IMG/VR virus record: IMGVR_UViG_3300020160_001427
Span: 1 to 34,959 of that record
Length of the DNA: 34,959 nt
DNA from: a virus
Reading direction: 5' to 3' (one strand)
The notes under the pieces were generated by a model, which saw nothing but the letters and a program-made list of their open reading frames with translations, had not been told where the DNA came from and made no database searches. Within the stretch, counting starts at the first letter, position 1; each line of letters begins with the position of its first letter. This document shows, piece after piece, positions 27,101-33,550 of this stretch. Both the position numbers and the translations under genes were made by a program.

Positions 27101-28854
27101 GAATTTTCTTTTAATAAATCTAGTGAACCTGCAAATCTTGCGGCTGCTTCTTCGTTATTTCGGAATAGTGGAAGTGCAGCAGTTAGTACTGTTATACCTA
27201 TACCTACAGGTCCTAAAAATCGACTTAATCCTGATATAGCAGTACCAATAGTACCCGCTCCTGCAATAACAATTCCAGCAATACCTGTTCGTATTTTTTG
27301 GAATTTACCAGGTAACTTGTCGAGATCTTTCATCATCATACCAATAGCTGGGCCAAATCCCAGCTGTGTTTGATTTCGGCTTACATCGCTTAGTATGTCT
27401 AAGCGCGTAGCTCTATCTCGAGCACCTTTAGCTGCACTAGCGCGAAGAAAATCTCCGGTTCTTTCAAAAATACTGCCGCCGCTGGCTTTGCTTAGCGCAG
27501 CATCTTGTGCAGCATTTAAAGCCTTTATATCATTTCGTAAAGCAATAACTACTGCTCGCTCTTTTTGAAGTGCTAAAATTTGGGCATTGTTAATATCTAA
27601 GCCTTGACGTCTTAGTGCATTTATTTCTTTACTGTATCGGGTCTGCTCTGCTCTTAAAGATCTATCGTCTGTACCAGCACCACCTTTAAGAACGCGCTTA
27701 GAAAGGTCTGTATCCATCTGTGCCATTTTTACACGACTAGCACGATAAGCTTCTTCTGATTTCCTTAGATTAGCTTCTAGCTGAGGTACTTTAAAGGCTG
27801 CGTTTGTACGCTCAACAAAGCCTTCACCAAAACTTGCTGCAATATCCGAACTACTTTGTCTAGCAGCATCTGCTGCAGCTTTTAAGCCGGATCTCCACTG
27901 TCCAATAGCAGGCAGGGCGTCTTTTACAATCTTAGCACCAATTAAACCTATAACACCAACTAATAAACCTGTGTTATTAGACAGCAGTTTTGCAAAAGGT
28001 CCTAATACGTTATTTACAATCTCTAAACCTGCTTGTGCTACGTTCTTTAGTGTAGCTAATAACTTATCATAAGGGTTAGTAGGTATTTCGACTTGTCCAA
28101 ACTTGCGAGCACCTTCTTCAAGTACAGCATTAGCAAAAGCTTGGCGTTTTTCAAAGTCTGTTAGTGCTGAAACTGGTTTACCAATAGCGCGTGCATAATC
28201 TTCAGTAGCTTTACCAACTTTAGTAAATATACCCAATTCGTCCAGTAATTCAGGCTCAAGCTTTGTAATACCGCGAGTCAAACGACTAACAGCATCTGAC
28301 ATATTAACGCCTAGCGCTTGTGAAGCTTTCTTGGCAACGTCACCTAACTTCAAAAACTGTGTTTGTGACAAGCCACTAGAAACGGCTTTAGCAGTTGCCT
28401 CCATAGACTCGCGTAAGCTAATAGCTCCACCGCTGGCTTCTGAGAATCGCTTAGCTAAACCACCCATAGCTACACCGCTGGCAGCACCTAATTGGTTTAA
28501 GCCTTGAATCATGTTTGTTGTGTTCATAGCTTCGCTGAGTGCGCGAAATGCAGCACCTGCAGCAAAAATATTGGCAGCATATACAGCGTATAAACGAACT
28601 AAACCGTCTAGTTCGCGTGATTGCTTTGCAAAGTCACGACCACCCGCACCAGTGCCTACAGTTCCGCGAGCTGTATTATATTCGGTTTGACCAAACGCAG
28701 CTGCAGCTGCTCTTGAACCGCCACCGCCTTTTGTACCTTTCATTAACTCTTGAGTACGCTCAAGAGTTTTATTTAAACGTTTACCAGAGGCATCTACCCC
28801 GTCAACCGACTTTGTTGCGTCTTTTAGCTCAAAGCCTACAGTTATTTTTGACAT
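24124..28854 (-). CDS. Tape measure protein
   Basis: The start at 28854 (MSKITVGFEL) is chosen because an AAGGAGG site lies 7 bases upstream, giving 1,576 residues. An upstream in-frame ATG at 28929 would lie at the promoter itself. The protein is mostly helical and coiled coil, with hydrophobic segments near 293 (LLVGVIGLIGAKIV) and 521-560 (GIAGIVIAGAGTIGTAISGL). The C-terminus has the lambda-type ending: FTKTGKLSFKDMINSFIEGL, KGTGLMGEAGPEAIMPL and VDVVVNNYG. It sets the tail length and is packed inside the tube, and at about 1,576 residues predicts a long tail. It is the first gene behind the consensus promoter at 28918-28946. Confidence 0.95.
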   Translation of the reverse strand: MSKITVGFELKDATKSVDGVDASGKRLNKTLERTQELMKGTKGGGGSRAAAAAFGQTEYNTARGTVGTGAGGRDFAKQSRELDGLVRLYAVYAANIFAAGAAFRALSEAMNTTNMIQGLNQLGAASGVAMGGLAKRFSEASGGAISLRESMEATAKAVSSGLSQTQFLKLGDVAKKASQALGVNMSDAVSRLTRGITKLEPELLDELGIFTKVGKATEDYARAIGKPVSALTDFEKRQAFANAVLEEGARKFGQVEIPTNPYDKLLATLKNVAQAGLEIVNNVLGPFAKLLSNNTGLLVGVIGLIGAKIVKDALPAIGQWRSGLKAAADAARQSSSDIAASFGEGFVERTNAAFKVPQLEANLRKSEEAYRASRVKMAQMDTDLSKRVLKGGAGTDDRSLRAEQTRYSKEINALRRQGLDINNAQILALQKERAVVIALRNDIKALNAAQDAALSKASGGSIFERTGDFLRASAAKGARDRATRLDILSDVSRNQTQLGFGPAIGMMMKDLDKLPGKFQKIRTGIAGIVIAGAGTIGTAISGLSRFLGPVGIGITVLTAALPLFRNNEEAAARFAGSLDLLKENSENAFRVLERLGKLDPLERISVDNIFAKGTALESLGGSMSKAFTDIETEIKNRNWADSTINFLASIIGRSSEQLLAKQIGNSLESAIKLSANGRAIQQEIAKLLELPAESSISAIEKALANSSPVIRGAVAKVIEDSGKKAVASAGSLKTFREGLAESSKIYQDLINTTKNATPLTKFAEESTKKILELNNALEGANLPEKLTELTRLSTDINFLQLFPLEAAKNILSTSDELKTLSTELAEVERKQTLYNNALNEQQTIVDKYARLATGPTTVSESKELAAATDAIKRLKEANAGLDTTRGAISGSLQSAQAKFATSMREGLLANIDTFTRNLVAAAAKAGLELQKAALGGVADPVLKAEIQQRIDLEGLKIDRSLLKVQMSLIESTDNLRLAMLESAFEGKLRDRGLSGLDGGDLENALLRNPANRDLADDRRMITSIKENRGKTLTQLSAEIASVGSNTGQLGGIAPASTLRGLGEVTGSAQARAAVQQQLQDLDKKGKLVELNTKLAKLDGESFNKLKELGDQQRKNDQAQAAFAVEKNSMTEAEFNKKNEDFILQKSRLDILVDGEKSNLAILKAQAVQGFLKSEESLKNLEYTRENAATAKTLTKEERDQADAAARRLTSVSSALSIKDRDAKTAEQAFIVSSAALDKEISINKITQDNLTLQGQLGMLDDESLRTKLNLLKVEETKLEQTKQLTAAQRAYNQEVEKLDRDMEAAGGFYVGSKKTEDDTARARLLENYKSQRSAILLVTQAQIDSAQTMADTTNRQLAYTEMFKQGFKGMEDAIVNFTKTGKLSFKDMINSFIEGLLRYEIQQQQIALFSGLGGAGGLAKLFMGAIGFNSPSPMGPMGDPDFYNNAKGGVYDAGLKTFAKGGMFTNGIVNQPTYFKFAKGTGLMGEAGPEAIMPLKRDSNGNLGVRGGGGGSNVDVVVNNYGSEKATTKETTDSRGNRRIEVIIGDMVAGELNRVGSNTQQAMTASYGTSPLVARR

Positions 28855-28917
28855 TAAGCCCCCTCCTTGAATGGTTAAGTGGCATATTAAAAAAATTAGA
28901 TATTTTTCATTAGGACC

Positions 28918-28946
28918 ATTATAGCACATATGGTCAAACTTGTCAA
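28918..28946 (-). promoter_or_regulatory. Perfect-consensus sigma70 promoter for the tape measure unit
   Basis: On the minus strand, TTGACA (28946-28941) and TATAAT (28923-28918) are both perfect, 17 bases apart, with TGC just before the -10 (extended -10). It lies 20 bases after the gpT-like terminator and about 64 bases before the tape measure start at 28854. Confidence 0.93.
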
Positions 28947-28966
28947 TACATAAAATTTTAAAGCAT

Positions 28967-28999
28967 AAAAAAGCCCACTAAATTACTTAGCGGGCTTTT
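28967..28999 (-). terminator. Rho-independent terminator overlapping the gpT-like stop
   Basis: The minus strand forms a 13-pair stem (AAAAGCCCGCTAA with TTAGTGGGCTTTT, one G-U pair) around a 5-base loop, followed by T residues. The stop codon of the gpT-like frame overlaps the loop, so transcription of the capsid-to-chaperone unit ends exactly where its last gene ends. Confidence 0.9.
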
Positions 29000-29369
29000 C
29001 AAGTTTTTGTTTATTATTGATCTCTTGTATTCTTACACCATCTATGGTGCGTACAAGCATAGTTATAAACTTTCTATCTTCTTGATCAATTTCTGTAGCT
29101 TCTAAAACTTCTGAAATACCAATCAGTGATTTACCTAAGTAAATACCATTCATTGAATCCCACTCATCTCGAAGCATCCTATAGGCAATTAGTGCTTGCT
29201 GAACTTCCAGTGGAAAGTCTTCAAACTCAACTGGAATCTCATCTTCTGCAGGCTCATTGCCTAAAGCCGCACACATTTCAAAGTATGCTTCTTTGGTCAT
29301 TGCAACACTGCTATTTTGCATATAGTTTGTGAGCAACTTAGTAACGTGACTTAGTTGCTCTTCGAAAAG
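28983..29369 (-). CDS. gpT-like tail chaperone extension, made by -1 frameshift
   Basis: This frame has no ATG in the right place. It is open from the slippery site (first codon CTT at 29369) to the stop at 28983, 128 residues, and a TTG at 29336 is the nearest alternative start. Products read LFEEQLSHVTK then LLTNYMQNSSVAMTKEAYF. Its position after gpG-like and before the tape measure matches lambda T. In lambda the gpGT fusion binds the tape measure and recruits tail tube subunits. Fused to 131 residues of gpG, the total is 259 residues. The end is acidic and helical, as expected for chaperones. Confidence 0.85.
   Translation of the reverse strand, partial: LFEEQLSHVTKLLTNYMQNSSVAMTKEAYFEMCAALGNEPAEDEIPVEFEDFPLEVQQALIAYRMLRDEWDSMNGIYLGKSLIGISEVLEATEIDQEDRKFITMLVRTIDGVRIQEINNKQKLEKPAK
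29331..29360 (-). promoter_or_regulatory. Frameshift-stimulating hairpin
   Basis: On the minus strand GAGCAACT and AGTTGCTC form a perfect 8-pair stem (29360-29353 with 29338-29331) with a 14-base loop. The stem begins 8 bases after the slippery heptamer, the usual spacer for -1 frameshifting. The zero-frame stop (29353-29351) lies at the edge of the hairpin. Confidence 0.75.
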
Positions 29370-29761
29370 TTTCCCAAGTCTGAGACCTGTTCGCTAATGA
29401 AGCCATCAAAGTTACTTGAGTTTTTCATCAAGTACAGTGCATTTTCAGCTGTAAAGCCTAGTTCATCATCTGGTTTTTGTCCAGTTAAATCAACTGGGGC
29501 AAGTTGCTCAAGATAAGACATTTTAAGTCCTGTCCAGCCTTTAACGGCAGCTTCAACGTAGAGTTGCAAGAACAAGTCTTCGTTAAACTCTTCGGCCGCT
29601 TGACGATTTTTAAAACTAGTTTTTGTTGACTTCTTACGAATATTAAGCAGTGTTTCACGACTTAAAAAGGCAAGATTAACTTTGAAACCTGGCATGCCGG
29701 GGTATTCAACTTCAACAGATTTACTGGGAACTAAAAGGGATTTTAAAGAAATTTCAGACAT
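29351..29761 (-). CDS. gpG-like tail assembly chaperone
   Basis: The 136-residue protein (MSEISLKSLLVPSKSVEVEYPG start) lies directly after the tube protein and before the tape measure, as lambda gpG does. It has alternating strand and helical segments with an acidic, helical C-terminal half and no Cys. Its last codons carry the slippery sequence GGGAAAC, so a fraction of ribosomes should extend it into the gpT-like frame. The start at 29761 has no clear ribosome-binding site (the 20 upstream bases are AT-only plus CACAA), although a strong hairpin lies about 30 bases upstream. Confidence 0.85.
   Translation of the reverse strand: MSEISLKSLLVPSKSVEVEYPGMPGFKVNLAFLSRETLLNIRKKSTKTSFKNRQAAEEFNEDLFLQLYVEAAVKGWTGLKMSYLEQLAPVDLTGQKPDDELGFTAENALYLMKNSSNFDGFISEQVSDLGNFSKSN
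29369..29375 (-). promoter_or_regulatory. Slippery heptamer for programmed -1 frameshift
   Basis: On the minus strand the heptamer is G GGA AAC in the zero frame of the gpG-like gene, a canonical X-XXY-YYZ site closely matching the GGGAAAG of lambda. The downstream hairpin and the missing start codon of the gpT-like frame support it. Confidence 0.9.
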
Positions 29762-29785
29762 ATTTTTATTATTTGTGAATACAAC

Positions 29786-29808
29786 GGGCTAAGCACCATG
29801 CTTAGCCC
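29786..29808 (-). terminator. Strong hairpin between tube protein and chaperone genes
   Basis: A perfect 10-pair inverted repeat (GGGCTAAGCA / TGCTTAGCCC) with a 3-base loop stands 12 bases after the tube protein stop. No T run follows in either direction (GTTGTATTC on the minus strand), so it may be a weak or attenuating terminator, an RNA processing site or a 3' stabiliser of the tube mRNA, rather than a full terminator. Confidence 0.55.
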
Positions 29809-29820
29809 AGATTTAGTTTA

Positions 29821-30942
29821 TTAAACTTGTGGCGTTGTGTAGGTAACGGTCAGCTCATTGGCTGCCCCGATATCAAACGCAGTGCTTGCAAAACCTTGAG
29901 CAGTAAAGTTAATAGTTGTTGAAACAACTTGTTCCGCATTAACTGTCGGAATTGTTAACACAACTGCAGGCATTGTAAAGTCAACTTTAGTAGTACCAGT
30001 ACCACCAATTGAAATATTCATGTAGAAGGCTGGGTTAACAGCTGTTGCTGAATTAGTCAACATCGAACTCATTAACTCAGCGGTATTGCCACTACCAGTA
30101 CGCAAGTAAGCGTTTAAGCTACCAGAGATAGCACGTGTACTTGTAAAATAAGTAACAGGCTTATTAACAGTTGCTAAGTTAGCAGGTGTTAAATAAGTAA
30201 CGTTGTTTGAAATTGTCAAACTACCACCAGTTAAGGCAACGTTATAAGCAGTACCGCCAGATCCAATGCCTTCGTCTAGTGTAACAACACTTAGTTTGTT
30301 AGCAATATAAGGGCAAGTAGTTACTTTTTGCAAGAAGTTACCAGTTAATGTACCTGACAAGCTACCAGTACCAATAGTAGGTGAAACAATTTGACGCAAC
30401 ACACCGCCTTGACCAGCCCATTGCACTGAAGCAATAGCATCCAAACCAAAGTCGATTGTAGCTGTGTTTAACACGCAGTTATCTATAATAAAAGTTGTAT
30501 CGTCAACAATAATAACTAAACCAAAAGCTTGTAGTTGGTGCTTGTTGGAGTTTGTTAAAACTGCTACTGCAGAAGTAGCACCATCAGTCCAAGCTGCTGC
30601 TGCATCACCAATTGGCTTGTCCGAGAACATAGCGTTCCATAATACAGACTCTTCACAAGTAATTGTAGTGCCAGCATCTTGTGGACGCATGTAAGTTGTA
30701 AAGGTAAAATCAGCTGGATCAAGAGCAGTATTAAAACTACGCTGACCACGAACAGGTGTTGCACCCGCTTCGTTTAGTGTAACTGTTTCACTTGTAGTGT
30801 TTTGACTAAACGAAAATCCGTCTAGTACTTGAATTTCGCGAGTATTGCCAGAAGTAAATCCTGTACTGTTGACTGCACCAGTAGTTGTGTTAACATTACT
30901 TGTCCAGAATACTCGACTATTACGAATTAGATTAAATGCCAT
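29821..30942 (-). CDS. Major tail tube protein
   Basis: The 373-residue protein starts MAFNLIRNSRVFWTSNV and contains the tube-type blocks QVLDGFSFSQNTTSETVTL, GATPVRGQRSFNTALDPADF and YMRPQDAG, patterns I recognise from phage tail tube proteins. It is Thr/Val/Ala-rich and beta-structured, and longer than the 200-250 residues of many tube proteins. The C-terminal half may include an extra surface domain. Its place between tail terminator and gpG-like chaperone is the expected one. An AAGGAAA site lies 8 bases upstream of the ATG. Confidence 0.9.
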   Translation of the reverse strand: MAFNLIRNSRVFWTSNVNTTTGAVNSTGFTSGNTREIQVLDGFSFSQNTTSETVTLNEAGATPVRGQRSFNTALDPADFTFTTYMRPQDAGTTITCEESVLWNAMFSDKPIGDAAAAWTDGATSAVAVLTNSNKHQLQAFGLVIIVDDTTFIIDNCVLNTATIDFGLDAIASVQWAGQGGVLRQIVSPTIGTGSLSGTLTGNFLQKVTTCPYIANKLSVVTLDEGIGSGGTAYNVALTGGSLTISNNVTYLTPANLATVNKPVTYFTSTRAISGSLNAYLRTGSGNTAELMSSMLTNSATAVNPAFYMNISIGGTGTTKVDFTMPAVVLTIPTVNAEQVVSTTINFTAQGFASTAFDIGAANELTVTYTTPQV

Positions 30943-31013
30943 ATTTTATTTCCTTGTGGTTAAAAACGTAAAGCACACCCACTAGACATTTATCTGTTTT
31001 GGTGCTAGCAACG

Positions 31014-31454
31014 TTATTGTAGTGCGTATCGCACCTGTAGGTTTACTTCTCCGACACCATAAGGCACTAATAGCCCTTCGTCGGTCATAATAGACTGAAT
31101 CAAGATTTCAGTTGTTTCCAGATTATTAGCCTGGTCATATACTAATACACGATTATCATGAATACACTTTTCTAAGTCGTGTAGTAGGGTTTCTAGTTGA
31201 AGTTGTGGGTTTTCTTGGTCTCGAACATACACTTTTAGTGATAAGTTTAAGTAGCACCAAGCAAAGTCAGCTGGATGATATTCGCGAATTTCTGTGCCTG
31301 GAACTATGTATACAGCAGGGAAGTCTTGAATTTCATCCCAGAACTTTAGTTTGGCATAAGAGTTGTCGTATAAGTTTGATTGATAGGGCGCAGTACCATC
31401 AATTGTTTTTAGCTTTTCTGCTAGCGCTTTTGCAATACTATTTCGTTTACTCAT
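31014..31454 (-). CDS. Tail terminator / tail completion protein
   Basis: The 146-residue protein has an N-terminal helix (MSKRNSIAKALAEKLKTIDG), a core WDEIQDFPAVYIVPGTEIREY strand block and a C-terminal LETLLHDLEKCIHDN helix followed by YGVGEVNLQVRYAL. This is the mixed alpha/beta fold order of small tail terminator proteins (lambda gpU or related). It overlaps the neck gene by four bases (ATGA) and precedes the tube protein, the usual place. It likely caps the tail tube and joins it to the head. Confidence 0.75.
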   Translation of the reverse strand: MSKRNSIAKALAEKLKTIDGTAPYQSNLYDNSYAKLKFWDEIQDFPAVYIVPGTEIREYHPADFAWCYLNLSLKVYVRDQENPQLQLETLLHDLEKCIHDNRVLVYDQANNLETTEILIQSIMTDEGLLVPYGVGEVNLQVRYALQ

Positions 31455-32902
31455 ATAGATATAGCCCTTAATTTATTAGCAACTACTTGAGAAGCAATAT
31501 CTCTGATAGATTTACCTATAAGGAGTTTAGGGTCTCGGGTTTTTGGTGTTTGTTGTTTACCACCAGCACTAAAAGTTGCGTATGGATTTTTCATATAACT
31601 ATAAAATACGTTTATTAAACCGTCACGACTTTGGGTGAGGTGGTCTATGTTAATAGTACTAGCAAATCTACCTGTTCTATAATTAAGTATATCTTTTCGA
31701 GTTCCGTCGCCCATATTGGCACTTACTACATCTTGTATTTGAGAATTTAAAATAGCAAGTAAATTTACTAAGTTTACTGTTTCTGGCAGTGCTTGTTTCT
31801 TTACTTCGCTTTTTGCCTTAACAACTTTTTGCTTTAGGCTTTTTAATTCTGCTTTGGTTCTGCGAATGTCAGCTTTAGCTTTGGCAGCACCCTGAACATT
31901 TTTAACAATTAACTCAGGCAGTCCGCCTATTGTTCCTGTATACTCGCTTTTTAATTTTCTTTTCTTACCACTAATAGTGGCAACTAGTCTGTCTTCGATT
32001 AGTTTTACAATACTTGGAGAGGACTCTAGTTCTACTAGACTTTGTGAACCTTCGGATAGTAAGCCTTGTTTAACGAATCCGTTTACCATACTATCAAGAG
32101 CTTTTTCAACTAAGCTTTGATTACTATATCCTACTTCTTTTAAGAATCCACGAATACCTGTATTCTGTTTGCCAACAACTTGTGCAACCGCACTACCAGC
32201 TCGTTGTTGTTCGGCGCTACCTTGCCATTCCATAAGCCAACTAGAATCAGTTTTACGGTACTTAGCACCTAATTTAGTTTTTAAACCTTTAATATCGCTA
32301 GTAACTTCATCATATTCTTCTACAATATCTAGTAGCGTATCTATAAATTGATTTAAAGCCTTTAACTCTTTATCAAGCTGTGCTGCAGGTACTTGGCGTC
32401 TAGGGTCTTTTAATGCTTCGCCTATACTGCCTTTTGTTCTTTGTAGTAAAGTATTAGCCCATCCATAGACATGGCCTTTGTCGTACTTTCGGTTCTTTAT
32501 TTCGTTTAAAACTGTTTGAGATACATTACCAGCGTCTTGATCACCAGCATCTTTAGCTATTTGCTGTAAGTAGTCTGCTACTTTGGTATTTAAACTTCTG
32601 AAGTTTAAACCCTTGAAAATTACTGTTTCTTGGCCTGCGGTACTATGATAGACTACAGCTTCTGGTACTTGTAAGTATTTACCAGACTTTATTTCACTAA
32701 ATATAGCAGTAGCAGTGGTATCGCCTAGTATACTAGAAAGCTGCTCAAGTGGAATTATCAAATCTACACTTGAGTTTTCTATCTCTGCTCTACTAGATTG
32801 GCGAGTTTGCTGTAATATTGAAGTAGTGTCTCGTTGACCCGACGCCCACTCTTTAAGTTCAGGTACTTTATTTAAAACACGTCTGAACGCTTCTGCACTC
32901 AT
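31451..32902 (-). CDS. Large neck protein, possible gp10-like head closure protein with long coiled-coil part
   Basis: The 483-residue protein sits where HK97-like phages have a small (about 120-residue) gp10-like neck protein. The C-terminal 100 residues (ILNYRTGRFASTINIDHLTQ, then YMKNPYATFSAGGK, then RDPKLLIGKSIRDIA) carry a pattern I know from virion proteins annotated in this slot. The N-terminal 350 residues are mostly helical with Lys/Glu-rich stretches (KAKADIRRTKAELKSLKQKV near 345) and are unrecognised. It overlaps the connector gene by four bases and the tail terminator by four. A virion structural role is likely; the family is uncertain. Confidence 0.72.
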   Translation of the reverse strand: MSAEAFRRVLNKVPELKEWASGQRDTTSILQQTRQSSRAEIENSSVDLIIPLEQLSSILGDTTATAIFSEIKSGKYLQVPEAVVYHSTAGQETVIFKGLNFRSLNTKVADYLQQIAKDAGDQDAGNVSQTVLNEIKNRKYDKGHVYGWANTLLQRTKGSIGEALKDPRRQVPAAQLDKELKALNQFIDTLLDIVEEYDEVTSDIKGLKTKLGAKYRKTDSSWLMEWQGSAEQQRAGSAVAQVVGKQNTGIRGFLKEVGYSNQSLVEKALDSMVNGFVKQGLLSEGSQSLVELESSPSIVKLIEDRLVATISGKKRKLKSEYTGTIGGLPELIVKNVQGAAKAKADIRRTKAELKSLKQKVVKAKSEVKKQALPETVNLVNLLAILNSQIQDVVSANMGDGTRKDILNYRTGRFASTINIDHLTQSRDGLINVFYSYMKNPYATFSAGGKQQTPKTRDPKLLIGKSIRDIASQVVANKLRAISI

Positions 32903-33465
32903 GTAAAGTCCGCCATATACTGATCTAGCACACGCTTGATCGATGCAGGAAAATTGCTTGAAGCAACATAACTAATTTGTGTAGTATTAGGAGTGATATC
33001 GCGCGTACTATGTACAGCACCGTTATTCTTTGAGTAGTATTCTACTAAGTCAAGAACTGCTAATTTTAAGTCTGCAGGTATTACTTCGTAGCCTGCAAAA
33101 TAATTTACTCTATAGCCGCTAATCTGTTCTGGGAATCCAGTTGGATTTAAACTAAGTACATAGTCTTCTCGTACTACGTAGTCTGTAAACTTTACAAGAT
33201 TAGTATAAGTTTTACCGTAATCTGCGCTATAAGCTACTGAATTAACTGTTACTACTGGAGTTTCTTTTAATATAATTTGTTTAAAGCCACCGTCAAATAC
33301 TTCGATTTTGGCCTCGTCGTAGAAATCAATGAAAGTACGACGGCAATATGTTTTTACTAAGTCGCTGACTTTGGGTATTAAGAAGTCGAGTTCTGTGTCA
33401 GAGTTTACACTTGTAATTCCTAAGTAAGCTTTGTATTCTGCTTTTGTTACTAAATTTGTTGCCAT
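32899..33465 (-). CDS. Head-tail connector, gp6-like
   Basis: The start at 33465 (MATNLVTKAEYKAYLGI) is chosen because GAGG lies 5 bases upstream; a longer frame from 33537 would run through the terminator. The 188-residue protein shows the HK97 gp6/SPP1 gp15 pattern: N-terminal TKAEYKAYLG, DTELDFLIPKVSDLVKTYCRR helix, then strands and the C-terminal IPADLKLAVLDLVEYYSK helix. It would form the adaptor ring below the portal. The gene overlaps the neck gene by four bases. Confidence 0.85.
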   Translation of the reverse strand: MATNLVTKAEYKAYLGITSVNSDTELDFLIPKVSDLVKTYCRRTFIDFYDEAKIEVFDGGFKQIILKETPVVTVNSVAYSADYGKTYTNLVKFTDYVVREDYVLSLNPTGFPEQISGYRVNYFAGYEVIPADLKLAVLDLVEYYSKNNGAVHSTRDITPNTTQISYVASSNFPASIKRVLDQYMADFT

Positions 33466-33480
33466 AAATACCTCGCTTGT

Positions 33481-33509
33481 TTTATAAAGGCACATAATAC
33501 CTTTATAAA
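33481..33509. repeat. Perfect 10-base AT-rich inverted repeat in the capsid-connector gap
   Basis: TTTATAAAGG at 33481-33490 and CCTTTATAAA at 33500-33509 are perfect inverse complements around a 9-base centre. It abuts the terminator hairpin and could be an operator, a second hairpin in the RNA or a late control site. No promoter pattern was found in it. Confidence 0.6.
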
Positions 33510-33532
33510 ACAAGACCCCGAAGGGTCTTGTT
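33505..33532 (-). terminator. UUCG-loop terminator after the major capsid gene
   Basis: The minus strand reads AACAAGACCC, TTCG, GGGTCTTGTT, then TTAT. The 10-pair perfect stem closed by C(UUCG)G is an especially stable tetraloop and is followed by T residues. It lies 18 bases after the capsid stop, and no consensus promoter follows before the connector gene. Incomplete termination would lower expression of the downstream genes relative to capsid (inference). Confidence 0.88.
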
Positions 33533-33550
33533 AACATTTACACTATCTGA

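Noticed and set aside
26687-27373. Open frame of 228 codons on the plus strand
   Set aside because: It lies wholly within the tape measure gene on the opposite strand, has no recognisable domain, and reflects the codon use of the real gene.
28855-28929. Upstream ATG 25 codons before the tape measure start
   Set aside because: It overlaps the -10 box and so would not be in the transcript from the promoter. The ATG at 28854 has an excellent ribosome-binding site.
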